Source: Candidatus Endomicrobiellum basalitermitum
Lineage (GTDB): Bacteria > Elusimicrobiota > Endomicrobiia > Endomicrobiales > Endomicrobiaceae
Assembly: GCA_031282525.1 (NCBI GenBank)
Contig: JAITDN010000003.1
Span: forward strand, 248,001 to 312,000
Length of the DNA: 64,000 nucleotides
Reading direction: 5' to 3'
The position numbers and the translations under genes are program-made. How positions within the stretch are numbered: the first letter of the stretch is position 1; each line of letters opens with the position of its first letter. The notes beneath the pieces are model-generated. The model was given only the letters and a program-made list of their open reading frames with translations, searched no databases and was not told the origin of the DNA. Of this stretch, positions 11,132 through 21,399 are shown piece after piece.

Positions 11132-12049
11132 TTATATAAGCTGAGCTTCTATATAGTTTTGTGCACTTATAGCAGCCTGGGCTCCGTCAGATGTAGCCGT
11201 CACAATTTGCCTTAATTGTTTTTTCCTTATATCGCCACATGCAAAAATACCAGGGATAAAAGTATTCATATCTTCATCTGTAACAATGTACTTCGCTTTA
11301 TCAACCATAACATCTGGAAGAAATAAAGTATTTGGAATTAACCCTATAAAAACAAAAATACCATTTGTATTTAAATACTTATTTTCATGAGTTTTTATAT
11401 TGTTTATTACTACTCTTTCAATAGAATCTTTTCCTAAGACTTCCTTAACTGTACTGTTATACAACACCGAAATATTTTTGCATAGTGCCACTCTTTCCTT
11501 AAGAATCTTCATCGCTCTTAAATCATTTCTCCTATGAATAACAGTTACCTTTTTTGCAAATTTAGATAGATAAACAGCTTCCTGAATTGCAGAGTCCCCC
11601 CCTCCTATAACTAACACATCTTTATTCCTATAAAAAGGAGCATCACACACAGCGCAGAAAGATACGCCTTTACCAATAAATTTTGATTCCCCAGGCACGT
11701 TCATTTTCTTTATAAGCGTTCCAGCAGCTATAATAATAGTTTTAGTTTCATAAGTTAAGTTTTTGGTAATTACTTTTTTTAAAAAACAGTTATATTCAAT
11801 AGCAATAACTTCATCATAGATTAATTCTACGTTACAATCCTTTATCTGCTTCTCAAGTCTTACAGCAAGATCAAAACCACTAATCCCTTCGCCAAATCCC
11901 GGATAATTCTCAATCGTATCAGTCATTAACATTTGACCACCACAAGCATTTTTTTCTACAAGCAACATTTTCAATCTTGCCCTTAAAGCATAAATTGTTG
12001 CTGACAACCCACTAGGACCTCCTCCAATAACAATAACATCATAAATCAT
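11132..12049 (-). CDS. trxB: Thioredoxin-disulfide reductase
   Basis: VIGGGPSGLSATIYALRA...SFCAVCDAPFYRNK (CxxC), VIGGGDSA. Confidence 0.97.
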   Translation of the reverse strand: MIYDVIVIGGGPSGLSATIYALRARLKMLLVEKNACGGQMLMTDTIENYPGFGEGISGFDLAVRLEKQIKDCNVELIYDEVIAIEYNCFLKKVITKNLTYETKTIIIAAGTLIKKMNVPGESKFIGKGVSFCAVCDAPFYRNKDVLVIGGGDSAIQEAVYLSKFAKKVTVIHRRNDLRAMKILKERVALCKNISVLYNSTVKEVLGKDSIERVVINNIKTHENKYLNTNGIFVFIGLIPNTLFLPDVMVDKAKYIVTDEDMNTFIPGIFACGDIRKKQLRQIVTATSDGAQAAISAQNYIEAQLI

Positions 12050-12058
12050 AATAAATCC

Positions 12059-12433
12059 TTAATCTATAAGAAGGGCAATATCAATAATTTTCTTTATTTC
12101 ATTTTTAGGTTTAAATCCCACTATCTTTTGCAAAGGAGAACCATTTTTAAACAAAATCAAACACGGGATGGATGTAATTTGGAATCTCGTTGATAAAGAC
12201 ATATTTTCATCAGTGTTCACCTTAGCTATTTTTACTATACCTTTATATTCTAAAGAAAGTTCTTCAATAACCGGACTTAGCATTTTACATGGACCACACC
12301 ATAGAGCCCAAAAATCAACCAATACCGGTAAAACTTCAGATAAAACTTCTTGTGAAAAATTACCTTCATTAACTTCTAAAACTTCAGATAAAACTTCTTG
12401 TGAAAAATTATTTTTATCAACTTCAGTCGTCAT
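12059..12433 (-). CDS. trxA: Thioredoxin with duplicated N-terminal segment (ORF extends to 12448)
   Basis: VLVDFWALWCGPCKMLSPVIEELS; adjacent to trxB. Confidence 0.96.
   Translation of the reverse strand: MTTEVDKNNFSQEVLSEVLEVNEGNFSQEVLSEVLPVLVDFWALWCGPCKMLSPVIEELSLEYKGIVKIAKVNTDENMSLSTRFQITSIPCLILFKNGSPLQKIVGFKPKNEIKKIIDIALLID
12329..12410. repeat. Tandem direct repeat, 48-bp period, two copies of taaaacttcagataaaacttcttgtgaaaaatta (12329-12362 and 12377-12410)
   Basis: 34-nt identical copies, in frame inside thioredoxin (NFSQEVLSEVL twice). Confidence 0.95.
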
Positions 12434-12482
12434 AAAATCTCCTCCCATCTGTTAAGTTCTATAAAACTTTAAATACACGTCA

Positions 12483-13427
12483 TCAACAGAAACGATCACC
12501 CACCGAAAGTTGTCTACCTTGAATAAAACTCCAAGAACACATAACAGATTTATTTTCAAGCTTTATTCTTACAACTAAAATCTTTCCAACAACACATGCT
12601 ACCGTAAAACCCCTATTCTTCTCTAAAGAACATACAACCCCAAAATCATCATTTAAAGAATCTTTGTCAAATATTTCTATTTCAACAAATTTAATTCTTT
12701 TACCTGTAAGTTTACCAAAAGAAACCATCGAGTACACTCCAGGCCAAAGATATAAACCTCTAAATTTATTGTACACAACGCTAGCACTTTTATTCCAGTT
12801 AATTAAACCACTTTCCTTCTTTAAAGGTGGAGCAAAACTCGGTACTCCAATTTGAGGTATCACATTATATTTTCCGCTTTTAAGAAACTCAAGAGTTTTA
12901 TTCATAACAACTATGCCTAAAGGAATAAGCTTACTAAATAAAGTTTCAGCAGTATCGTTTATATCTATAACAAGCTTTTCTTGAATTATTATATCACCAT
13001 TATCAAGACCATCTCCAATACAGAAAGAAGATACACCTGTCTCAGTTTCTCCATTGCACAAAGCGTATTGAACTGGAGATGCCCCTCTTAACTTAGGAAG
13101 AAGTGAAAAATGTATATTAAAAGTTTTGTATTTAGGAAGATTGAAAACACTCCTTGAAATAAGTTTGCCATACGATACAACGACACCTACATCCGCATCA
13201 AAACTTTTTATTTCTTTAATAATATTATCAGTAAATTCTTCAACCTGTATAAAATTAACATTATTTTTTATAGCACAAACTTTAACCGCAGGGGCAATAA
13301 ACTTTTGCCCTCTAAATGCAGGCTTATCAGGCTTTGTAATAACTAAAATTTCATGATTATTTTTATACAACGCCTCAAGATAGTATCTTGAAACAATAGA
13401 TGTGCCGAAAAACAATATTTTCACCAA
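12483..13427 (-). CDS. fmt: Methionyl-tRNA formyltransferase
   Basis: FNIHFSLLPKLRGASPVQYAL; adjacent to def. Confidence 0.96.
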   Translation of the reverse strand: MVKILFFGTSIVSRYYLEALYKNNHEILVITKPDKPAFRGQKFIAPAVKVCAIKNNVNFIQVEEFTDNIIKEIKSFDADVGVVVSYGKLISRSVFNLPKYKTFNIHFSLLPKLRGASPVQYALCNGETETGVSSFCIGDGLDNGDIIIQEKLVIDINDTAETLFSKLIPLGIVVMNKTLEFLKSGKYNVIPQIGVPSFAPPLKKESGLINWNKSASVVYNKFRGLYLWPGVYSMVSFGKLTGKRIKFVEIEIFDKDSLNDDFGVVCSLEKNRGFTVACVVGKILVVRIKLENKSVMCSWSFIQGRQLSVGDRFC

Positions 13428-13930
13428 TTGCCTGCATTTCTATTTCTTTTTATTTTTTTTTCAATAAATCTTCTTTTCCATTCCGGAAGATAATCTATAA
13501 AGAGTTTTGCATCTAGATGATCCACTTCATGTTGAATAGCAATCGAAAACAAACTCTGCACTTCAATTTCTAATTCTTCACCATTTAAATTCGTATATTG
13601 AACAACAATCCCATCATGACGCTTTACATTTTCATAAAAACCTGGGAAAGAGAGGCATCCTTCTCTTCCAGATATTTTGTTTTCATCGCATGAAACAATA
13701 ACAGGGTTTATCATAACACTTGGCGATTTTTTATTTAAATCCACATCAATAATGCAAAGTCTTAACGACACTCCTATCTGAGGAGCAGCCAAACCAACCC
13801 CATGAGCTGAATACATCGTTTCAAGCATATTGCAAGCAAGTTTTTTTATACCATCATCAACTTTTAAAATGACCTTTGCTTTTTCTCTTAAAATGGGATC
13901 GCCATATTTTTTTATTTCAAATATTGCCAT
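13421..13930 (-). CDS. def: Peptide deformylase
   Basis: GVGLAAPQIG, EGCLSFPG, QHEVDHLDAKLF motifs. Confidence 0.97.
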   Translation of the reverse strand: MAIFEIKKYGDPILREKAKVILKVDDGIKKLACNMLETMYSAHGVGLAAPQIGVSLRLCIIDVDLNKKSPSVMINPVIVSCDENKISGREGCLSFPGFYENVKRHDGIVVQYTNLNGEELEIEVQSLFSIAIQHEVDHLDAKLFIDYLPEWKRRFIEKKIKRNRNAGNW

Positions 13931-14206
13931 AAAACAAATATCAGATAAGATATCTTAAAATGTAAAAATTCTAAACATTACACACACTAAAGATAAAGAA
14001 ATTAATCATCATCTTATAATTTTTTATAATTACTATTTAACTTTCCAAGACTCATATCTCAGATTATTTATAATATTAAAAAATATATCACTATTTTCAA
14101 ATCCACTTACATGAGTTAACAAAAATAAATTGCACAATTAATAATATAAAGTTTTAATTACTACACATACTAGAATTTATAAATTATTTTCAATATTTTA
14201 CAACAA

Positions 14207-14279
14207 TAGGCAGTGCAGGATTTGAACCTGCGACCTTTTCTTTGTAAGAGAAATGCTCTTCCATCTGAGCTAACTGCCT
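14207..14279 (-). tRNA. tRNA-Val (anticodon UAC)
   Basis: Cloverleaf on minus strand: AGGCAGT TA GCTCAGATGGAAGAGC A TTTCTCTTACAAAGAAA AGGTC GCAGGTTCAAATCCTGC ACTGCCT A; anticodon loop CTTACAA. Confidence 0.93.
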
Positions 14280-14435
14280 ACTTATATCCTATTAACAAAT
14301 TAAAAATATGTCAAAAAAATATCGCAAAGTGGTTGGCTATTTAGCTACAAAAAGAAAGTTTAAAAAACCTTCTTAATTATAATATTTAAATTTTTTCCAT
14401 ACATACAAATTCTATATATTTCATTTTTAAATCAT

Positions 14436-15728
14436 TTATTTAAAAACTCGCTTAAAAATATAATCAACATTTTTAAACTGCGAATTAATATCACAATCTC
14501 TTTTTATTTCCTCTACAGTCAAATTTTTCTTCATATCTTGATTCCTTAGACACGCTTCCTCTATAGTTATTTTATTATCTCTTGCATCAAAGGCCACAGC
14601 CTGAACTATATTATAAGCATTTTCTCTTGAAATCCCTTTATCTACAAGAGAAAGTAACAATGTACCCGAAAAGATAACATTTTTTGTTTTATCTAAATTT
14701 ATTTGCATATTTTCAGGATAAACGTTAAGTCCTGACAATAAAATCTGCATTCTAACAAGCATATAATGTAAAATTATAGAAGCGTCTGGAAACATAATCC
14801 TTTCCGTAGAAGAATGACTTATATCCCGTTCATGCCATAGCGCAATATTTTCCATTGCGGTCAGGGTATATCCTCTAAGAACTCTTGACAACCCACATAT
14901 ATTTTCAGAGATTATTGGATTTCTTTTGTGAGGCATTGCTGATGAACCTTTTTGTCCTTTTGTAAAAGGTTCTTCGACTTCTGATAATTCAGTCCTTTGC
15001 AAATGTCTTATTTCCATTGCAATTCTCTCAAGAACAGCACCTACATGAGCAAGCATAGAAAAATAAATTGAATATCTATCGCGCGGAATAATTTGTGTTG
15101 ATACGGATTCTGCTTTTAAGTCCATTTTTTGACATACATATTCCTCAATTCTCGGATCTAAATTTGCCATAGTACCTACGGCACCAGAAACTTTACCATA
15201 ACTTACGGTTTCAAGAGCAAAATTAAGTCTATCCAAAGACCTCAAAACTTCACAATACCAAGAAGCCACCTTTAATCCAAACGTCATTGGTTCTGCATGA
15301 ACACCATGTGTTCTTCCCATTACGGGAGTCATTTTGTATTTATTAGCCAACTCACGTATTATAACGGCTAACTTTTTAGTTTCATCAATAAGTAAATTTG
15401 TCGCTTGTTTAAGTTGCGCTCCAGTAGCAGTATCTAAAACATCAGAAGACGTCATACCAAGATGCAAAAACCTACTATCAGGGCCTATAGTTTCAGAAAC
15501 AGCAGTCAAAAAAGATATCACATCGTGTTTGACAGTAAGTTCAATTTCATTAATTCTCTTAATGTTGATCTTAGCTTTTCGTTTTATTGTATCTACAGCC
15601 TCTTGAGGAACTTTGCAAAATTTTGACATAGCTTCAACAGCAAAAATTTCAACTTCAAGCATTTTCTTGAATCTATTCTCATCTGACCAAATTTCAATCA
15701 TTTCAGGCTTACTATAACGCGGTATCAT
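14436..15728 (-). CDS. purB: Adenylosuccinate lyase
   Basis: GMTSSDVLDTATG; KGSSAMPHKRNPIISE signature. Confidence 0.97.
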   Translation of the reverse strand: MIPRYSKPEMIEIWSDENRFKKMLEVEIFAVEAMSKFCKVPQEAVDTIKRKAKINIKRINEIELTVKHDVISFLTAVSETIGPDSRFLHLGMTSSDVLDTATGAQLKQATNLLIDETKKLAVIIRELANKYKMTPVMGRTHGVHAEPMTFGLKVASWYCEVLRSLDRLNFALETVSYGKVSGAVGTMANLDPRIEEYVCQKMDLKAESVSTQIIPRDRYSIYFSMLAHVGAVLERIAMEIRHLQRTELSEVEEPFTKGQKGSSAMPHKRNPIISENICGLSRVLRGYTLTAMENIALWHERDISHSSTERIMFPDASIILHYMLVRMQILLSGLNVYPENMQINLDKTKNVIFSGTLLLSLVDKGISRENAYNIVQAVAFDARDNKITIEEACLRNQDMKKNLTVEEIKRDCDINSQFKNVDYIFKRVFK

Positions 15729-15960
15729 ATCTTTTACCTCTTTTCCAATTCTAACTTCAAATTTTCTGTTTTTATTATATTCAATACTAAAATTTATAGT
15801 CTTATAGGTCCAAATAACACTCTAAAATCGTAACTATATAAAAATAACTTTTAAATTTCACAGTATAGGGTTAAGACTATTCAAAAAACATAATCATTCT
15901 GTTAACGTATTAAGATAATTTGCGTTATCATTTTTCTTCAGTAAAAATTTTCTAAAGCTC

Positions 15961-15991
15961 TAAAAATATTAATTAAGAATTAATATTTTTA
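15961..15991 (-). terminator. Perfect 14-bp inverted repeat with 3-nt loop, candidate intrinsic terminator after purM-purN
   Basis: taaaaatattaatt-aag-aattaatattttta, located between the purN stop and the purB start. Confidence 0.5.
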
Positions 15992-16118
15992 TCGATCTAC
16001 AGTTACATTGTTGACTTTGCATACTAAAACTCACTTCACAAAATTACTATACAAGCAAATATTTCTAAAACTCTCTTCATATTACTATATTCAAAAACCA
16101 TTACAGCAACCTACAAAT

Positions 16119-16724
16119 TTAAAGACTTTTATTTAAATCATCTATCAAAATCTTTATAGCTTCAGGGTATATTTTATGCTCTACAGCTAAAACTTTTCTT
16201 GCTATATCCTGTGGTGTATCGCTATTAAGAACCTTGACTTTTTTCTGTATTATTATCTTCCCTGTATCATAATTTTCATCTACAAGATGTACTGTTGCAC
16301 CAGATACTGTCTCTCCTGATTCTATAATAGCTTCATGGACATGATGACCATACATCCCCTTTCCTCCGAATTTAGGTAAAAGAGCTGGATGTATATTCAA
16401 AATCTTGTTACGATAATTTTCTATTATTTTTTGACCTATAATTTTTAAATAACCAGCAAGACAGACAATATCTACTTTCATATTCTTAAGTTCCGCAAAT
16501 ATAGCACTATTAAAAGATTCTTCACTTCTAAAACTCTTTCTTTCTAAGCAAACAGATTTTATATTCTCTTTTTTTGCTCTTTTAAGTGCGTAAGCACCAG
16601 GATTATTTGAAATTACTAAAACGACTTTTGCCAACATCTTTAAAATTCCATCACTAGTAGAATCTATTATAGATTGTAAATTTGACCCATCACCAGATAC
16701 CAAAACTCCGAGACTTTTTATCAT
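16119..16724 (-). CDS. purN: Phosphoribosylglycinamide formyltransferase
   Basis: LGVLVSGDGSNLQSII...ILNIHPALLPKFGGKGMYGHHVHEA. Confidence 0.97.
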   Translation of the reverse strand: MIKSLGVLVSGDGSNLQSIIDSTSDGILKMLAKVVLVISNNPGAYALKRAKKENIKSVCLERKSFRSEESFNSAIFAELKNMKVDIVCLAGYLKIIGQKIIENYRNKILNIHPALLPKFGGKGMYGHHVHEAIIESGETVSGATVHLVDENYDTGKIIIQKKVKVLNSDTPQDIARKVLAVEHKIYPEAIKILIDDLNKSL

Positions 16725-17698
16725 ACAAGCTCAACGCCTCTTTCGCCTTTTTTAACATAACCTATAACTTTAGCACCTTTAAAAAATTTTTCAATCTTCG
16801 AAGCAGCTTCAGAACATACTATCAAAATCATACCTATTCCCATATTTAGAGTTCTGTAAATATCTGTTTCTGGAACATTACCTTTAGTTTGAATAATTTT
16901 AAAAATTTCAGGGACTTTCCATGATTTTTTTTCAATAACAACCCTAATATCTTTCTTTTGAGGTAAAATTCTACTTATTTTATCGTAAAAACTACCACCG
17001 GTAATATGAGTTATACCAACTATATTTTGTATACTTGAATTGAATTTTTTAATAGCTGAAAGAATTTCCTTGACATAAATTTTTGTAGGTGCAAGAAGCC
17101 GTTTTGAATATTTTTTTAACTCATCATCCGAGAAAATTTTTCTTATAAGAGAATAACCATTTGAATGAGGACCACTTGATGGTAGCCCTATTACAACATT
17201 TCCTGATTTTATTTTACTTCCGTTAATTTCTTTTCCCTTCTCAACTATACCTACTGAAAAACCAGCTAAATCGTACTCTCCATCCTTATAAAATCCTGGC
17301 ATTTCAGCAGTTTCCCCACCAATAAGTTGTGAATCTGACAATTCACATCCTTTAGCTATACCCTCAATGACACGTTCTGCTTGTTCTACATCCAGTTTTC
17401 CGCAGGCAAAGTAATCTAAAAAGAAAAGAGGTCTAGCTCCTACACATACTATATCATTAACATTCATTGCAACCAAATCTATTCCAACAGTATCATGTTT
17501 ATTAAATGTAAATGCAAGTTTTAATTTTGTACCTACACCGTCAGTTGAACTAACAAGATTATATTTTGTCCCTAAGATAGGAAACAATCCTCCAAAACCA
17601 CCAATTTTTGGAAGCTTCTTTTTAAGTCGTTTTACAAGTTCATTCCCTGCATCAATATTAACACCAGCCTCATTGTACATAATAGACATATCAATCAT
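16721..17698 (-). CDS. purM: Phosphoribosylformylglycinamidine cyclo-ligase
   Basis: MYNEAGVNIDAGNELVKRLK...STDGVGTKLKLAF...GGETAEMPGFY. Confidence 0.97.
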   Translation of the reverse strand: MIDMSIMYNEAGVNIDAGNELVKRLKKKLPKIGGFGGLFPILGTKYNLVSSTDGVGTKLKLAFTFNKHDTVGIDLVAMNVNDIVCVGARPLFFLDYFACGKLDVEQAERVIEGIAKGCELSDSQLIGGETAEMPGFYKDGEYDLAGFSVGIVEKGKEINGSKIKSGNVVIGLPSSGPHSNGYSLIRKIFSDDELKKYSKRLLAPTKIYVKEILSAIKKFNSSIQNIVGITHITGGSFYDKISRILPQKKDIRVVIEKKSWKVPEIFKIIQTKGNVPETDIYRTLNMGIGMILIVCSEAASKIEKFFKGAKVIGYVKKGERGVELV

Positions 17699-17925
17699 CT
17701 CCTATCATAATATCATATACAAAATTTGTACTTTAGCTAAAACAACAATGTAGTAATCACTATTTATTTAAATCTAACTTTTTTTGAAACTCAAAAAAAA
17801 TCTATAACTGCAGATTACACGCAAACTTTGAAGTAATAAATAACATAATAACTTTTGTAATTTTAACTCAAAATTTACACTTTACAAGTCAATAAGTATG
17901 AATAAACTTCCCATACACATACATA

Positions 17926-19206
17926 TTATTCTCTGCTGCCAGGCTTTATGACAACACTTCCTGATTTACACATAGGACAGTCATCTTTCTCATAGTTTTT
18001 AACTTCAAGAGTTAAGATAGAAATTTTTGGAACTCCAAAGTCAACTTTTCCAGCACTCCTATCAACAAGAGAAGTAATAGCAACTACTACAGCACCCTTA
18101 GATTTAATAGAATCTATGACTTCTGTACTGGATAATCCTGTTGTTATAACATCCTCAACTACTAGAACTTTCTCATCCTTGCCTACTGAAAAACCTCTTC
18201 TCAAACAGACTTTACCATCAACTCTTTCAGTAAACATTGAGCGAACACCTAAAGCTCTTCCAACCTCATACCCAATAACAATACCACCAATAGCAGGCGA
18301 AATAACAGCATCAACTTTTATATTGTTTTCTCTGATTCTATTGGCAAGCTCTTTTGCTAATCTTGTAGTCTCCCTATGATTTTGTAAAATCAAGGCAGAT
18401 TGAAAATATGTATCTGAATGTAATCCACTTGAAAGTTTAAAATGCCCACTTAAAAGAGCTTTATTTCTTCTGAACAATTCTTTAAGTTCAATAAGCTCTT
18501 CTTCTTCTATCTCTTTTATTTTTTTCTCATCTGAACTTGATCTCTTAAAAAATATATTCTTTACTCCCCAATATCCTAAAACAAGACCTACAATAATGTT
18601 AAGCATCTTTACAGCCCAAATTGGTAAAAATACACCTATAAAATGGCCGATTAAAATTACAAAAGACATAAATACAGGCGTTGCTAACATAAAACCAGCT
18701 GCGAAAACACTTGTTTCTTTAAATTTCATATCACGTTTACTTACTTCAAGTGAAAATATTCCCATGATAAATAAAATAGTAATAGGATTTGCCATATCCA
18801 ATCCCATCAAACCAAAAAATAAAGCTTTACCTTTAATCCTATCAGGATTAATAAAATCGTGTCCTATTTGTCCCGTTGCTAAAAACGTTTTTAAAAATAA
18901 TATTCCAGTTGTTATGAAAAATATTCCAAACGCCATTAAGACAATGCCAATAACAATATCAAAAATCCTCTGATAACGTTGTATCTTTTTCACAAGAGTA
19001 GATATTGAAAAAACAGCTAAGCTAACATATGTTAAATCAACAATTGATAATCCTAAAATACCTATAAGCATTTCGGTAACCGGTATAGACAATGACAAAG
19101 TAAAAACTAACATGTAAATAGGACCAATGCCACCAGCTTGTAACATAAGTCCCAATTTTAATCCGTCAAATAAAAAAACGTTATTCTTATTTTTCATAAT
19201 ATTCAT
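17926..19206 (-). CDS. pyrE: Fusion protein: N-terminal LysE-like membrane domain plus C-terminal orotate phosphoribosyltransferase
   Basis: N-term GLKLGLMLQAGGIGPIYMLVFTLS...DMANPITILFIMGIF (hydrophobic, LysE-like) to a charged linker SSSDEKKIKEIEEEEL; C-term LLSGHFKLSSGLHSDTYFQ...KVLVVEDVITTGLSS (PRPP loop)...DDCPMCKSGSVVIKPGSRE. Confidence 0.88.
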   Translation of the reverse strand: MNIMKNKNNVFLFDGLKLGLMLQAGGIGPIYMLVFTLSLSIPVTEMLIGILGLSIVDLTYVSLAVFSISTLVKKIQRYQRIFDIVIGIVLMAFGIFFITTGILFLKTFLATGQIGHDFINPDRIKGKALFFGLMGLDMANPITILFIMGIFSLEVSKRDMKFKETSVFAAGFMLATPVFMSFVILIGHFIGVFLPIWAVKMLNIIVGLVLGYWGVKNIFFKRSSSDEKKIKEIEEEELIELKELFRRNKALLSGHFKLSSGLHSDTYFQSALILQNHRETTRLAKELANRIRENNIKVDAVISPAIGGIVIGYEVGRALGVRSMFTERVDGKVCLRRGFSVGKDEKVLVVEDVITTGLSSTEVIDSIKSKGAVVVAITSLVDRSAGKVDFGVPKISILTLEVKNYEKDDCPMCKSGSVVIKPGSRE

Positions 19207-19238
19207 TTTGTTTTACCATTATTATCTTCTTAACTATC

Positions 19239-19874
19239 CTATATTTTATTATAAATATTTTTTAAAGTCTCAATGGGATTGATAGTATTCAATATAGGTC
19301 TACCAACAACTATAAAATCCGCACCTTCCTTAATTGCAACATCCGGAGTTGCCACTCTTTTTTGATCATCATAAATACTTTCTAACCTAATTCCAGGGGT
19401 CACAACGTCAAACTCTTTACCACACTCTTTTTTTATGATAGCTATTTCAAGAGGCGATGATATTACGCCATCAACTCCGCAAGCTTTTGCAAGTTTTGCT
19501 CTTCTTATAACTTCCTCTTTAGTCGCTACCTGACTTGTCAAAACTGTCACTGCCCATATTTTTGGTCTACTTTTTATAGACGTAGCAGCCATAAGCATAT
19601 CTTCCCCACCAATTGAATGAACAGTTAAGCTAAAAACTCCTAATTCTTTAGCAGATTCAACTGAAAGTTTAACAGTAGTAGGTATATCGTGAAACTTTAA
19701 GTCTAAAAATATCTCTTTTCCGTTATCTTTTATAATTCTCATTATTTTTTCGCCATATCGCAAAAACAATATAGGACCAACTTTATAAATATCGATATAA
19801 GGAACAGTCTTTTTTACAAGTTCTTCAACTCTACTAAAATCATAAACATCAAGAGCAAGTATTATTTTTTTCAT
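19239..19874 (-). CDS. pyrF: Orotidine 5'-phosphate decarboxylase
   Basis: ILALDVYDFSRVEELV...FLDLKFHDIPTTV. Confidence 0.96.
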   Translation of the reverse strand: MKKIILALDVYDFSRVEELVKKTVPYIDIYKVGPILFLRYGEKIMRIIKDNGKEIFLDLKFHDIPTTVKLSVESAKELGVFSLTVHSIGGEDMLMAATSIKSRPKIWAVTVLTSQVATKEEVIRRAKLAKACGVDGVISSPLEIAIIKKECGKEFDVVTPGIRLESIYDDQKRVATPDVAIKEGADFIVVGRPILNTINPIETLKNIYNKI

Positions 19875-19935
19875 TTCTTCCTTTTTAACATTTATTTGTT
19901 AAATGACAAAATAAGTTTTATGTTCAAAGAGTTTA

Positions 19936-20850
19936 TCATAAATTTTTACTGACAATACCAATTATGTCTTTTAGTGAGTTTATATTTTTTCTTTCCAATA
20001 TATTCTTAATTCCATAAACAATTTTCATCAAATTTTTAGGAGAGATTAAACTTGAACTTCCAACACTAACAACTGTCGCTCCAGCTAGAATAAATTCAAC
20101 AGCATCTTCACCTGTTACTATTCCGCCACACCCAATAATTGGCACTCTTATACTCTGATAAGCGTCGTACACGCAACGCACTGATATGGGCTTTATACAA
20201 GAACCCGAAACACCTCCTTTAAACGTTGAAAGTTTTGGCTTAAACATTTCAACATCTATAGCCATCGCCGGATAAGTATTTGCTAGCGTCACTCCATCGG
20301 CTCCCGAATTTTGTGCCGTCAATGCAATTTCAACAATATCAGTTACTAGCGGAGAAAGCTTTGCAATAACTGGCACTTTTGACACATTTTTTACTCCACT
20401 CACTATTTCACTAACCAAACACAAATCGTGACAAATTATCTTTTTTTTCAAATTGGGACAAGATAAATTAAGCTCTATAGCCGACACGCCGTCCTGTCTG
20501 CTTAATATCTCTGCAAGTTCAATATATTCACTTGTCTTAGCCCCAGCAATACTTACAATTATAGGCACACCAATCTTATTTAATCTTTCAAGTGGTTCTT
20601 CAATAAAAGCTTTGACTCCAATATTTTGTAAGCCTATTGTATTCAATATCCCCGACTCAACTTCCGCAATTCTAGGTTGTGAATTACCACCACGTGGCTC
20701 CAAAGTAATTGTTTTTGTAACAATACCACCGAGCTCACTCAACGGAATTAAATCCGCAAGTTCGTAACCGTAACCAAAAGTTCCAGATGCTGTAAGGACA
20801 GGATTTTTCAGTTCAATTCCAGCAAAATTTATATTTAGATTAGTCTCCAT
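19936..20850 (-). CDS. pyrD: Dihydroorotate dehydrogenase (class 1B catalytic subunit)
   Basis: NPVLTASGTFGYGYE...AIELNLSCPNLKK...VPIIGCGGIVTGEDAVEFILAGA. Confidence 0.97.
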   Translation of the reverse strand: METNLNINFAGIELKNPVLTASGTFGYGYELADLIPLSELGGIVTKTITLEPRGGNSQPRIAEVESGILNTIGLQNIGVKAFIEEPLERLNKIGVPIIVSIAGAKTSEYIELAEILSRQDGVSAIELNLSCPNLKKKIICHDLCLVSEIVSGVKNVSKVPVIAKLSPLVTDIVEIALTAQNSGADGVTLANTYPAMAIDVEMFKPKLSTFKGGVSGSCIKPISVRCVYDAYQSIRVPIIGCGGIVTGEDAVEFILAGATVVSVGSSSLISPKNLMKIVYGIKNILERKNINSLKDIIGIVSKNL

Positions 20851-21399
20851 CTATTTCACTCGTTTCATCCTATAAATACATCAAACCATGTACTTGTTAT
20901 ATATACCTTTTCTACTTTAATCTGAAAAACAAGTTAGGAGGTTGTATGCTACTTTTTCAAAATCTCAATTTGTAACTCCTTTTAATTATCCAATCACTAT
21001 TTAGTCCCTCAATTAGCATATCCTAATAAGGCTTATACAATTCACTTAACACAGAATCTCTTCCTAATTTTTTATATAAATATAAGAAAATGAGCTAAAA
21101 ACAAAAGCAGATCATCCAAACAATACTTGCACTAAATCACTTTTCTCAGCTAAAGTCTTTAATTAACACTTCAAATAACCCTAGCGTAATCTGGCAAGAA
21201 TAAAAAGTTTTTTATATACATTTTTTCACTAATTACAGCATCATAAATACTAAAATATAAACCATACAAACAACTCACTATTTATTATTTGTCTTGTTTC
21301 TTTCCTCATATCTATTGCCTATTGGCGAATTCCAACATAAAACCACAGCTTGACTTTTAAGGTACTTAACCTTCAATAATTTCATAACTTTTTATATTT

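Noticed and set aside
11596-11602. C/G runs of 6-7 inside trxB, pyrK (21730) and ligA (50994)
   Set aside because: They encode expected Gly or Pro codons within conserved or plausible protein sequence, so no regulatory claim is made.
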